From assembly GCF_018598185.1 (NCBI RefSeq), contig NZ_JAHESC010000004.1, forward strand, positions 186,001 to 250,000: DNA of 64,000 bases, in the 5' to 3' direction. The notes below the pieces were generated by a model. It had not been told where the DNA came from and did no database searches. It saw only the letters and a program-made list of their open reading frames with translations. The translations under genes and the position numbers were made by a program. Shown here one piece after another: positions 16,590 through 26,430 of the stretch. The DNA comes from Dawidia soli. Its GTDB lineage: Bacteria; Bacteroidota; Bacteroidia; Cytophagales; Cyclobacteriaceae. How positions within the stretch are numbered: position 1 is the stretch's first letter; each line of letters starts with the position of its first letter.

Positions 16590-19500
16590 GTTCTTGATGA
16601 ATATCAATTTTCTGATTATAGTAGTTTGCATCACGAGGCAGCTCAAGAACATCATAAGTAGTTACCCTTAATGTTTTTTGCATCTGTCCATTGACATCAA
16701 ATTTCATAACGGACTTAAAGCCGGGAGAGTATTCGCTTCTTAAAGAAATTCCGCCGTATGCCGCATTGCCTGATCTCATTAATTCCGATTTGACGATATT
16801 CTCAATATGGGATGCACCTCTTTCGTTTGTTTCATGAGTCTGAGCAAAAGCGTCTATATAACTATTCATGCTGGCTCTATCAGCTCCTGTTATAGTCGGT
16901 TCAGGCAATTCTAATCCTTGCTGTTGCCTCCATCCATGACCAGTCTCATGAGCAATTCCTGATATTTGCGTCGCTGACTGACTTCCTTCCGCGTCCGAAT
17001 TAACATTAACTCTCATATAAGTTTTCCCATCTTTTTGCTCCGTGTTTCCATATGCCCCACTCGTACTGACGTTATTAGACTCCGACTTATAGACAAAAGT
17101 AGCCCTGTCCTTGCGCAAATCCTTATGCATCTTACCAAATGAGTCGGAGTTCTTTCGCATTTGCCTAATTTCCCTTTTAAACTCTCGATGCTGCTCTCGG
17201 GTGACACCGTCGCCTCTCTCATATCTTACTTTATCGCCCAATGGATCGGGGCGAAGTATTGGATTTCCATCCATTCCTAAATATGGACTTTCCTGGAAAG
17301 ATGGTTTAGGGTCAACCTGCCACCATCTGCCAACTACGGGGTCATACATTCTATAAAAAGCCGAATAAACTTCAAGATTAAGGTCATTCTGTTCCTCAAT
17401 GCCATTAAATTTATAATTCTGTCTAATTGAATTCTCTCTATTGTATGAGTTAAAAGTCGATCCAAACGGATAATAGTCGTCGGCACTGATAATCTCTGAA
17501 GGTGTATAACTAACCGATGCGTCATCAAAGTATACATTAACGAACGTCGGATGTTCATTACTCAAAAATATGTAGGCAAAGCCACCCACCGGCGCACGCG
17601 CCGTTACGGTGACGAGATCGTGAGGTTGCTTTACCGTAGGGCTGGTTTGCTCACCCACAGTGGATACTTGATCCCATGCGGCGTCAACGAAATTATAGTT
17701 CCTATCAAAAAAAACGATCGTAATGAATGCTTTGGGAGCGTCTTCATCGTCGGCATTGTGATCGCCTCCCGGTACTATGCCAGCATAGCTGTTAAGCCCG
17801 TTGTATAACTTCAATTGCTCACCTGTCGAGGAAGGTGAAACACCAAAAGCGCTCGCTAGTGAAATGATTAGAGAATTTGTGTTGGATGACGTACTGAGAT
17901 TCATATACTTCGCGGATGCGCTGGCAGAAATCTGATCGCCCGGCATCACAGAAAACGACTTACCGAGGCCCACCCGACCATATTGGCCTCCATTCAGCAG
18001 TTGTGTTTTTGTATAGGTAGTACCAGCGTCCGTGTGATCAACCAGGTCGAACGTGTTAGTGGTGTAGTTTTGGAAATCAGGGCTAGTGGGGGTTTCAAAA
18101 TTTGTACTGTAGGTGGTTGTACTCTGTGGCTTAGTGGTGAATGTTAGCTGTACGTTGCCTAGGTGGTCTTTGAGGTAATATTGATACTCTGAACCGGCAG
18201 GAATCACACGACCTTCGGTATGATTTACAAACAGAAGAGAATTATTTTCATAAATGAGCTCGCCAATATAATCTGTGGTCTTGCTCGTTGCGCCGCTGAC
18301 AACCTGCGATAGCTTTGCTCCTGTTGCATCATACACATAGCTGATCTGATCTGTCCCTTTTAGGACTTGTGAGGGCAAATTCAGGTGGTTGTAACGGATG
18401 CTCCCTTTTGTCAACAGACCTTTGTTCTTATCCTTGTCCAGATTACCATTCAGGTCATAACTGTAATCATCCGTTCCGGTGTTTCCGTTGATAAATCCCT
18501 TCAATGGGTCCTGTGTGTCGTTCACGTACGATAGCAGATTACCTACATATCCATATACAAGGTCATCTATTAGAACACCGCCGAAGCTTTTACGCTTCAG
18601 CTTTTTAATATTCCCGTTTCGGTCATACTCCGTTATGGCCTCCCCAAAAGCATTGTTATTAGAAATCCACAGGTCGTTGCTAAAGTCAAAATGATCGGCA
18701 TTTGTGAACCTGCTCATCGGATCATACGAGAAGCTATAAGCTTCCCTCGTATTTCCCGTTCCAACTCCCTTCATCCAACGGATCGATGAAATGTTTCCGT
18801 TAAATGACGCTGTAGACGAAAAACCGCTTGCCACATCGTCATAATTCAGATCCATTCCAAAGTAATCCAGTGTCGCATCGCCAGGCTGCTGCGTGGTAAT
18901 GTCGCTTCCATTGATCCGGGTAAGCCAACCTCTACTATTGTAAGCATAGTCTATCGACTGCTTAAAGTCAGTATCGTTGGTGCTATGCAATTGTTTATCA
19001 ACCAGCTGACCTAACTCGTTGTATCGATTTTTAACAATAGTAACATCATTGGCATTGTCATACGAATGCTTGTGTGTCAGCAGTCTGCCCGAGTGATCAT
19101 AAGTAAACGTTTCCTTTACGCTTACCGTAGCAGCATTGACAGCATAATCGCGCTTCGAGTATAAAACATTGCCAACAAAATCGTAGACCGTTCCCGAACG
19201 AACCGTACCCTTTATATGATCACTCACCGTTTGGATTAATCGATATTTGCTGTCATAATAGCTGACTGTACGCAGCCAGCTTTGCGACGTGAGGTTTTTG
19301 ACCAGATTTGCAACCTGTTGTCCGTTTACGAGGGCATTCGCAGCCTCCTGTCCTGGGAGTCCTTGTGTAGCATAACTGTATTCCGCTGGTGCATTAAAGC
19401 TATCATAGGAATCATAGTAGTTCGCAGTAAGATAGGGAGCGGTGTCGGTTACTCTTGGAAAGGACTTGTTGTTATAGCCCAGCACATTACCACTGCCATT

Positions 19501-22476
19501 GCCGATGTAGGTTTCAAACCAATCCGCCTGATTTGCCGTAAGATTATTGTAAAAGGCGTCCACGCGTCCCTGCATGCCGGCCTGGTCCAGCGTTAGATCC
19601 GCCGTATAAATACCGGTAAGCACTACACGGTTAAAGGCATCATATTTTGAAAATAGCCACTTGTTGAGGTTGGTGACTCCGTCCAAGCGAAGGTTACCAT
19701 CTTGCGTTAACACAACCCGATCGCGATTATCATATACCAAATAAGCGGGAAGTGCTCCCGGTACCTGCTTCTTTGTCATTCGTCTACGAGCATCGTAGCT
19801 ATAACGGAACGCCCACTTCTGCAGAAACGATTCTTTCGTAGCATCTGTAGCACCCGACTGATAATACTCCGTTGCCAGGCGCGCAACACCCTCGGGCTGG
19901 ATCACCGCTACAAGATTATCGAAAGCGTCATATATGTAATAGGTGCTGGCATAATTTGTGTCATTAATGACTGTCGCACCCGCAATAAGCTGTTTACGGC
20001 GAAGTACGACCTGTCTATCCTTGTTTGAATACACAATACTTTCAAAACCATTCTCGTCTTTTATCTTGTCTTTCCAAAGTTGCGCCACCCCAAAATAATT
20101 GGGTTGAGTAGGCGTGGCGGTGGATGTTGCATTCACAAGTCCCAGCGGATTAGCCGATGTGGGTGGCGTATAACGCCACTCTAGAACTTCGCCTGCAGCG
20201 TTGAACTCGTGTGAATACTTTATAGTATGGTCGGTAGATGAATACGAGTCGGTATTATTGGGTTGCCATGGAACGCCTGGAGCGCCCTGTTTAATAACGC
20301 GGTTTAATGGGCTGGCTTCGAGGCGGGCTTCTGAAAAGGGATTAGTATTGTCGACAACGTCGTTGTCCGATCCTGGCGCATAAAATGCCTGTGCATCACC
20401 TATATAGTTGCCAGAGGCATTAATGATCCCGGCAACATCTTTATACCAGCCATTACTCCCCATGGTAAACGGTTCGTATTTAAATTGCTCTCGGCCAAAG
20501 CCGTCATAGGCCACCGGTTGAACTATATCCTTGTGTGAGGGAGATGCTTTCCAGGCTACCTTCTGTACCAAACGTCCCAGTCCGTCGAAATAATCCGTAT
20601 TTGTATATTTTTGACCAACCTCAAGGGCAGTTATAGCTGTCTTTGTTTTGATATCGCGAACCAGTACCGTTTCGGTCCGTACGTAATTGATACCGTTGCC
20701 AATCTCAAATGGTTCATCGCTCCAATCTTCCACGCCCGGGTTATCGATGTCGTAGATATGAATTCGGTAGTTGTCACCGAAAGGCAACGGATCTGGAATA
20801 ATGCTCTGGATTGATCCAAAATACGGAGTACTACCTGTGGGAAACACTTTTTGATTCCCCATGTACAACTCTACTGCGATGCCATAAACACTATAGAGCG
20901 CCGTGTTGTATATGATAGGAATTGCAGCCCCTGGCTGATAGACCTCACCGCCATTAGGAGTGATGAGCCATTGGGTCGAACAAAGCGCCGGTCTGCCGAC
21001 CGAATTTGCAGAGGATCCGCTACCGTTTCTGGCGCGCACCCGGTAGTAATAAATTGTGTTTCCGGGCAGTCCGGTAATGGTAAGACTGGTTCCCGTTGCC
21101 GGTAGGTCGCTGAAGCCCGGTATCAGGGTTGAAAATGTGCTGCTCGAAGAAACATCAACCTCGTATCCGGTTACAACGCCCGAAACTGGTGACCAGTTTG
21201 CTGTAAACGATGTAGTAGTAACATTGGTAACCGGCAAAGCTACAGGTGCTTGTGGTAGCGTGAGCACCGTCACAATATTCGAGTTTGCTGATTGTCCAGC
21301 GCCGTTGACCGCCCGGAAACGATAATAGTAATAAGTCGCAGAGGCGATGGAGCCGTAAATCGCAACAATCGCCCCACCCCCGGTTAGAGCAGTTGTAGAC
21401 AGGTTATTGTAATAATAATGAAAGGAAGAAAAATCACTCAAAGTAGAAATATCAATCACGTAATCGGAAGCCCCCGAAACAAGGCTCCAGTTAGCCATAA
21501 ACGAAGACTCAGTCACACTGGTGGCAGCATTGGCGACTGGCGCCACAAGAGTCGTCGACTTAGATCCTATTGCCGAATTTGCCGAGTTTCCGCTTCCATT
21601 CTCGGCCCGAACACGATAGTAATAGATTGTGTTCGGCGAAAGCCCCGAAAGGGAAAGACTTGTGCCACTTGTGGAAATATTGTTATAACCCGCGACAAAG
21701 CTCGAAAAATCTGAATTTGTCGAAACATCTACACGGTACCCTGACACAACGCCCGATACGGGCGCCCAATTTATAACAAATGAATTTGACGAAACGGATG
21801 AAGCAGCATTCAGGACGGGGGCAAGTGGCAGCGTCAGTACCGTGATAATATTCGAGTTTGTAGACTGACCGGAGGAATTAATAGCGCGAAGACGGTAGTA
21901 ATAATAAGTGGCTGGATAGATCGAATTGGTAATTGCAGCGCTGGTGGCACTGCCTGTAAGCGTCGATGTTGACAGGTTATTGTAAATATAGACAAACGAT
22001 GAAAAGTTACTAACTGTCGAGACATCGATCACATATCCGGTAGCGCCAGCCACGGCACTCCATTTTGCCGTGAACGAATTCGAATAGACGTTGATTGCAG
22101 AGTAGGCAGTGGGCGGTGCCAATGCAACAACTGAAAAATAGTTACTCCAAGCCACAACCGAAGGTGAAGCGTAGTCGAATACTTTAACTCGATAATCAGT
22201 CCCCGGGCTGTACCCGGCAGTACTAACGGAGTAATTTGTGTTTGGATATATACTGGTTAGCGTGGTGATTTTTTGGGCTCCCTTGTATATCTCAGCGACT
22301 ACGTAGCTAATCGACACTGACGAGGAGTACCTGACGGTAAACGATGCTCCGACGACAATGCTCTCTCCCCCTGCAGGCGATGTCACGGTAATCTGTGCCG
22401 TAGCAGAAGCCCAGGTAAGAAAAAAAACGAGTACCATTACCAATGTCCTTACTCTTAAAAAGCAACATTTAGTCAT
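16567..22476 (-). CDS. Exported FN3/Rhs-repeat protein with C-terminal HExxH metallopeptidase-like tip
   Basis: About 1,969 residues from the ATG at 22476, which gives a clean signal peptide (RTLVMVLVFFLTWASATAQ). Order: a Kre9/KNH-like beta domain (ITVTSPAGGESIVVG); four FN3 domains in an A-B-A-B arrangement; a second Kre9/KNH-like domain (ITPNGGEVYQPGAAIP); a DUF6443-type segment (YFDGLGRLVQKV); a long run of YD repeats; the Rhs-associated core (FYRMYDPVVGRWWQVDP); and a unique ~220-residue C-terminus (DNA ~16570-17232). That tip has GIAHETGHGW (zinc-binding HExxH, codons 16936-16950), followed by HETNERGASHIEN, which could give further ligands. Rhs cores usually encage a C-terminal toxin; here it looks like a zinc protease. 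No VgrG, PAAR or T9SS sorting domain is visible. It follows the YD-repeat gene by 65 bp. Confidence 0.88.
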   Translation of the reverse strand: MTKCCFLRVRTLVMVLVFFLTWASATAQITVTSPAGGESIVVGASFTVRYSSSVSISYVVAEIYKGAQKITTLTSIYPNTNYSVSTAGYSPGTDYRVKVFDYASPSVVAWSNYFSVVALAPPTAYSAINVYSNSFTAKWSAVAGATGYVIDVSTVSNFSSFVYIYNNLSTSTLTGSATSAAITNSIYPATYYYYRLRAINSSGQSTNSNIITVLTLPLAPVLNAASSVSSNSFVINWAPVSGVVSGYRVDVSTNSDFSSFVAGYNNISTSGTSLSLSGLSPNTIYYYRVRAENGSGNSANSAIGSKSTTLVAPVANAATSVTESSFMANWSLVSGASDYVIDISTLSDFSSFHYYYNNLSTTALTGGGAIVAIYGSIASATYYYYRFRAVNGAGQSANSNIVTVLTLPQAPVALPVTNVTTTSFTANWSPVSGVVTGYEVDVSSSSTFSTLIPGFSDLPATGTSLTITGLPGNTIYYYRVRARNGSGSSANSVGRPALCSTQWLITPNGGEVYQPGAAIPIIYNTALYSVYGIAVELYMGNQKVFPTGSTPYFGSIQSIIPDPLPFGDNYRIHIYDIDNPGVEDWSDEPFEIGNGINYVRTETVLVRDIKTKTAITALEVGQKYTNTDYFDGLGRLVQKVAWKASPSHKDIVQPVAYDGFGREQFKYEPFTMGSNGWYKDVAGIINASGNYIGDAQAFYAPGSDNDVVDNTNPFSEARLEASPLNRVIKQGAPGVPWQPNNTDSYSSTDHTIKYSHEFNAAGEVLEWRYTPPTSANPLGLVNATSTATPTQPNYFGVAQLWKDKIKDENGFESIVYSNKDRQVVLRRKQLIAGATVINDTNYASTYYIYDAFDNLVAVIQPEGVARLATEYYQSGATDATKESFLQKWAFRYSYDARRRMTKKQVPGALPAYLVYDNRDRVVLTQDGNLRLDGVTNLNKWLFSKYDAFNRVVLTGIYTADLTLDQAGMQGRVDAFYNNLTANQADWFETYIGNGSGNVLGYNNKSFPRVTDTAPYLTANYYDSYDSFNAPAEYSYATQGLPGQEAANALVNGQQVANLVKNLTSQSWLRTVSYYDSKYRLIQTVSDHIKGTVRSGTVYDFVGNVLYSKRDYAVNAATVSVKETFTYDHSGRLLTHKHSYDNANDVTIVKNRYNELGQLVDKQLHSTNDTDFKQSIDYAYNSRGWLTRINGSDITTQQPGDATLDYFGMDLNYDDVASGFSSTASFNGNISSIRWMKGVGTGNTREAYSFSYDPMSRFTNADHFDFSNDLWISNNNAFGEAITEYDRNGNIKKLKRKSFGGVLIDDLVYGYVGNLLSYVNDTQDPLKGFINGNTGTDDYSYDLNGNLDKDKNKGLLTKGSIRYNHLNLPSQVLKGTDQISYVYDATGAKLSQVVSGATSKTTDYIGELIYENNSLLFVNHTEGRVIPAGSEYQYYLKDHLGNVQLTFTTKPQSTTTYSTNFETPTSPDFQNYTTNTFDLVDHTDAGTTYTKTQLLNGGQYGRVGLGKSFSVMPGDQISASASAKYMNLSTSSNTNSLIISLASAFGVSPSSTGEQLKLYNGLNSYAGIVPGGDHNADDEDAPKAFITIVFFDRNYNFVDAAWDQVSTVGEQTSPTVKQPHDLVTVTARAPVGGFAYIFLSNEHPTFVNVYFDDASVSYTPSEIISADDYYPFGSTFNSYNRENSIRQNYKFNGIEEQNDLNLEVYSAFYRMYDPVVGRWWQVDPKPSFQESPYLGMDGNPILRPDPLGDKVRYERGDGVTREQHREFKREIRQMRKNSDSFGKMHKDLRKDRATFVYKSESNNVSTSGAYGNTEQKDGKTYMRVNVNSDAEGSQSATQISGIAHETGHGWRQQQGLELPEPTITGADRASMNSYIDAFAQTHETNERGASHIENIVKSELMRSGNAAYGGISLRSEYSPGFKSVMKFDVNGQMQKTLRVTTYDVLELPRDANYYNQKIDIHQEHGVHPIE
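20989..22119 (-). repeat. Duplicated two-domain FN3 unit (A-B-A-B) inside the Rhs gene
   Basis: Two tandem ~185-192-codon units (21544-22119 and 20989-21543) each hold an A-type and a B-type FN3 domain. A-type domains end in TYYYYRLRAINSSGQS or TYYYYRFRAVNGAGQS; B-type domains contain NTIYYYRVRAENGSGNS or NTIYYYRVRARNGSGSS. Like-type domains resemble each other more than their neighbours, so the pair was duplicated as one unit. Confidence 0.8.
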
Positions 22477-22541
22477 GAAGGCATTTTTTTTATTTAAAAC
22501 ACCAGCACACCGACAAAATTTAAATATACTCATGACTGCTA

Positions 22542-25500
22542 TTATTTATAATGATACTCATATGACTTCATGATATTACCCTCATGATCGGTAATGTAGG
22601 ACAACCGGCTACGATTGTCGTATTTATAGAACGTAAATTTTCCATTGTGATCCTGGATCGAGCTGAGTCCCACCAGGGGAATATGAAAGAAAGATCGGAT
22701 GTTGCAGTCAGCGGGATAAACCCGAATCTCATCGACCACAGTATGCGGAATACTATAGTTATTCTGAAAAATATCGCGTTGATACTGCCATAGGCCATTC
22801 GATCGATACCAATAATCGATATAGTATACTTTCGTATCAGGCTTTGTAAACGGCACAACGGCTGGATCTGTGCCGTGGTAGTAACCGCCCGTTTTGCCAT
22901 CATTTGCACCAGAAGAATTGTATCCTTCGTAAAAAATCTGGTTCTTCTTGGCATTAACAGCGACAATAGCAGGTAAATTCAGTATCGATTGATACATATA
23001 AGTAGTTATCGATCCATCAGCGCTCACTACCTCCACGGGATTGTGATTACCATCAGTCGATAGTATCGAGGTCACATTTTTGTAATTCGTCGTTCCATCA
23101 AGGCTATTCTGATAAAGTGTCGCGACGCCAAATCCGTTCTTTAATTCATAGTTCCATAGTTCCGATTTTGCCGGAGTGGAAGCACTGCCAGACAGAGTGT
23201 TCTCATCTATCTTCACCGTTGCTTTCAGCTGGTTTTTAGCAACCATCGTAGCAAAGGGTTCTGTCGAGGCAAAATCAGTGGGATATTTGTACGTAGATTC
23301 TTTTCGTGTACCGTCACTACCATATCTGGTTTCTTTGGCAATGGCGTGGTATGCATTATAGGTATAGTCCACTTGTTCAATCAGCTTCTGCGAACCGTTG
23401 TAGTGGGTAGTCTTAGTGGTAATGGGCCGCGGCTTTGAGCTGTAGATCGGATACGTGTGAAGAAGATAGGATGCCACATTTGTGACACCATGATTCGTCA
23501 GCGTGCCGGTCACGCCTGTCGATACTTTTTCACCCATAATTCCATAGGAGAATATCTGGTCTACAAACTCAAACGTCGTGGAATCGACCTTCACCCTTTG
23601 TCCGGTGGCGTTTAGCATTTCATTCATAAGCTCCAACCCATTTTCTACACGATTGTTGCAGGGAGCGAGGCTGCCGTTATTGCAATCCAACGATGAATTC
23701 CAGAAGCGTGTTACGATTGATCCCGTATTGGCAGTTCCCTGGATAAGCGATTCCGTAACTTTTGAATACCCAACATAATTTCCCTGCGGGCCCGTGGCTA
23801 CGCCGGCAACGGCGGTACCCGCGAAGGAGATCTTTATTTTTTCGTAGCGGAACACAACATTTTGAATATCTTCATCACGCCCCCAGTCGAATCCTTTATA
23901 GGTACGATAGAAATTCGGGAAATCCATGAGCTCGCCTCCAGCGTAGGTAAGTACTTTGGTTTTGGCAATATTATTTCCGTCCATGTCCTTTATCTTTTTC
24001 ACGCGCATGCCCCCTCCTTTCGATTCAAAATTTCCCGCAGGAACACCCTTATATTCCACCGTAATGGACACAGTAGCAGAGCTTCCGGCCCCCGTGTGTA
24101 CACAGGTTTTAACATTGCCCTCGCTGAAAACTTTGGCGGTATAATTTCCGGCGGGTAGAGATATTGTTTTAGCTTCGCCGACTTCTGTACATGGCTCCTG
24201 ACCTTCGGGTGGAATCGGGTCACCCCACTCCCGGAACCTCCTTTCAAAAACCACGGTACCGCTGGAATTTACGATCTGAGCCTTATAGTTTATTGAGGGT
24301 GCCTGGTTATCGTATAATTTAAGGTCCATTTTAGTATTTACCGCAACGGTCTGACTTTGCTGAAGCGTAAAGGGTGTGATCGACGTTCCCGATGTAGAAA
24401 CACTGGACGGTGTTCCATAGTAGGTCACATTTGCATAAGCGTATTGAAGTGTATTGTCTGTGCTTGACAAAAGCTGCAAATTGCTGAAGGTATTCGATTC
24501 ATACTCAAATTCAGTACTTCCCCCCGTAGGATAGATGATCTTGTTCAGCAGCCACGCCTTGGAAAAATTGATGTTCGCCCTTCGGTCTTCAATGCCGTAG
24601 ATTTTATATTGCTCGTAAACTCCCATGGCGTCAACCGGTGTTTCAATATAAAGACGATTCAGGTCGGGCATAAAAGTGGCAGCATTCGGGTTTCCGTTAT
24701 AGTATCCCCAATAGTCTACGCCAAACGCCATCTTTGCTGGAAGATTGACCGTTTCATCATAGAAAAACTGATAGGGTCTTTCCTGATCGGATATTGTCAA
24801 TGATCTGAGCTTGAGTCTCTTCATCTGAACATCTGCTTCGGTCAGTCCTGCCGTCGTACAATCGCACGTAAAAGCGGTTCCACTGGCGTAACTGAAATTA
24901 GGGCGCGTGCTCTCAACACCGGAAAAGTATACATTGTTATCGAAGTCAACTACGCGAACAACCTCTTCATTGGTGTTCCGTATCTCAATCCGCGACAGGC
25001 GCTTTTCGTTCATGATGTCCTGCCGACCTTGCCAGGTTGTAAGTAATTTTCCTCCTGGGAAGGTGATCTGACTCAAGAACACAGGTATGTAGCTCTGCTG
25101 TGATAATGACTCTGTGTATTGAAGCGCCGCCGCTTGTCCCTCGTTCAAGCTGTTGTTCGTATATCCGTCAACAGATTCGCTATAGCTCGCCAGGTTGCAT
25201 ACCCGGGTGCCCGTAGCATAATCGAATGAGATTGTTTGATTGTTCGGAAGCACGATGGAGGTCAAATGGTAGTTGTTGAAATCCGGTGACTTCGAGCTTC
25301 CGCCACCCGAAGCGCTAATGGGTGATGAGAAACCACTGTGCTCTTCCGCTTTAAAAAAATTGTATACTTCACCATTCTCGGTTGTAATAACCCACCCTGA
25401 GCCCGCGGATGAAGTTGAGGAAGTTGAGGCCACATACTGAATTTTTACCTTACTTCTATCAAGCGGCTGGAAGGACTGTGAAGATTTATCGTAAAAAAAT

Positions 25501-26135
25501 TTTCCGGAATACGATCCAAAAGAGTAATAAAAATAGTCCGGTTCGGTGTCCACTAAACGCGCAAAATCCGGTTCAAATGGATCCGTAAAAAAAGGGTGTA
25601 TGGAAGGGTCGCACTGACCCTGAGCGTTGTAGTAGCCCAGTTCGGATTCCACAGCATTCCCATCACCAGTAACGGTATGATATACATTAATAAAGGGAAA
25701 AAATCCATTGCCTTCAACACACGAATAATATGAATAGTCAGGAACAGATCCATGCGCCGGAGTAGGAGTATCAATGTATCCGTAGTCGATGAACTGCGGA
25801 TCTGGCAAATCATTTCGGTCATTTACAATATGCGAAATACTGCCTCCCATATTGATGGACCATCCCAGGCCCAAAGGGCCGGATTCGTCGGCTACTTTTA
25901 TGCCCGATGAATGATAGGAGATTGCAATAGGTAATTCAAAATCCTTTGCTTTGATCGTATAAACAGGAATATTGATATTGGCAGTGCCGGTGTACTTTCC
26001 TACCGGAATATCACCATACCTTATCAGTGCCGCGGCTTGCGGCGATTGCGGTATCGGGCTGTAGTTTCGAAGTTGTGCGTAACACGAAAGAGGAAGCAAT
26101 ACAATAACGGTCAGGGCAGAAGATAGCATCTTCAT
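22542..26135 (-). CDS. Exported YD-repeat protein without Rhs core, SpvB-like N-terminus
   Basis: A 1,197-residue protein with a signal peptide (MKMLSSALTVIVLLPLSCYA). The N-terminal region has YSPIPQSPQAAALIRYGDIP, YHSSGIKVADESGPLGLG and WSINMGGSISH, which resembles the SpvB/TcB-type N-terminus of large shell-forming proteins. The middle is beta-rich, and the end has a few YD motifs (GKFTFYKYDNRSRLSYITDH). It has no Rhs core and no separate toxin tip. It lies directly upstream of the DUF6443/Rhs gene on the same strand. I recall this pair, a ~1,200-residue YD protein followed by a DUF6443-Rhs protein, as a recurring Bacteroidota arrangement, which hints at a two-part shell. Composition is AT-rich. 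Confidence 0.8.
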   Translation of the reverse strand: MKMLSSALTVIVLLPLSCYAQLRNYSPIPQSPQAAALIRYGDIPVGKYTGTANINIPVYTIKAKDFELPIAISYHSSGIKVADESGPLGLGWSINMGGSISHIVNDRNDLPDPQFIDYGYIDTPTPAHGSVPDYSYYSCVEGNGFFPFINVYHTVTGDGNAVESELGYYNAQGQCDPSIHPFFTDPFEPDFARLVDTEPDYFYYSFGSYSGKFFYDKSSQSFQPLDRSKVKIQYVASTSSTSSAGSGWVITTENGEVYNFFKAEEHSGFSSPISASGGGSSKSPDFNNYHLTSIVLPNNQTISFDYATGTRVCNLASYSESVDGYTNNSLNEGQAAALQYTESLSQQSYIPVFLSQITFPGGKLLTTWQGRQDIMNEKRLSRIEIRNTNEEVVRVVDFDNNVYFSGVESTRPNFSYASGTAFTCDCTTAGLTEADVQMKRLKLRSLTISDQERPYQFFYDETVNLPAKMAFGVDYWGYYNGNPNAATFMPDLNRLYIETPVDAMGVYEQYKIYGIEDRRANINFSKAWLLNKIIYPTGGSTEFEYESNTFSNLQLLSSTDNTLQYAYANVTYYGTPSSVSTSGTSITPFTLQQSQTVAVNTKMDLKLYDNQAPSINYKAQIVNSSGTVVFERRFREWGDPIPPEGQEPCTEVGEAKTISLPAGNYTAKVFSEGNVKTCVHTGAGSSATVSITVEYKGVPAGNFESKGGGMRVKKIKDMDGNNIAKTKVLTYAGGELMDFPNFYRTYKGFDWGRDEDIQNVVFRYEKIKISFAGTAVAGVATGPQGNYVGYSKVTESLIQGTANTGSIVTRFWNSSLDCNNGSLAPCNNRVENGLELMNEMLNATGQRVKVDSTTFEFVDQIFSYGIMGEKVSTGVTGTLTNHGVTNVASYLLHTYPIYSSKPRPITTKTTHYNGSQKLIEQVDYTYNAYHAIAKETRYGSDGTRKESTYKYPTDFASTEPFATMVAKNQLKATVKIDENTLSGSASTPAKSELWNYELKNGFGVATLYQNSLDGTTNYKNVTSILSTDGNHNPVEVVSADGSITTYMYQSILNLPAIVAVNAKKNQIFYEGYNSSGANDGKTGGYYHGTDPAVVPFTKPDTKVYYIDYWYRSNGLWQYQRDIFQNNYSIPHTVVDEIRVYPADCNIRSFFHIPLVGLSSIQDHNGKFTFYKYDNRSRLSYITDHEGNIMKSYEYHYK

Positions 26136-26222
26136 GGTCTCTTGATTTGGTGGTTAGATAGTGAAGCCAGATCCACTCCAATCACCGTAAACAACGTGCA
26201 TTGAGAGAGTCCGCTTTGGGGT

Positions 26223-26230
26223 CAAAGATA
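26223..26230 (-). promoter_or_regulatory. Candidate -7 promoter element of the YD/Rhs operon
   Basis: Reading the minus strand, TATCTTTG fits the Bacteroidota -7 consensus TAnnTTTG exactly and lies ~88 bp before the ATG at 26135. I could not find a convincing -33 TTTG at the usual distance. The rest of the 295-bp gap 26136-26430 is AT-rich and shows nothing else I can name. Confidence 0.4.
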
Positions 26231-26430
26231 AAATATTAATTGTCTCCGATCGACATAGACACCGTGCGTGTACAAAAAGAAAAACGAGTAGAGCAAGCTA
26301 ACCCAAAGACATACATAGGCATTTTCTTTCACAAGAAACAACTTTTGCAAAGAGAACATTTCCCATATTGGGTCAACCGGAAGCAAATTGAACGAACTGG
26401 CGGCTGCATTTAGGGGAACGGAGTGGCTGA

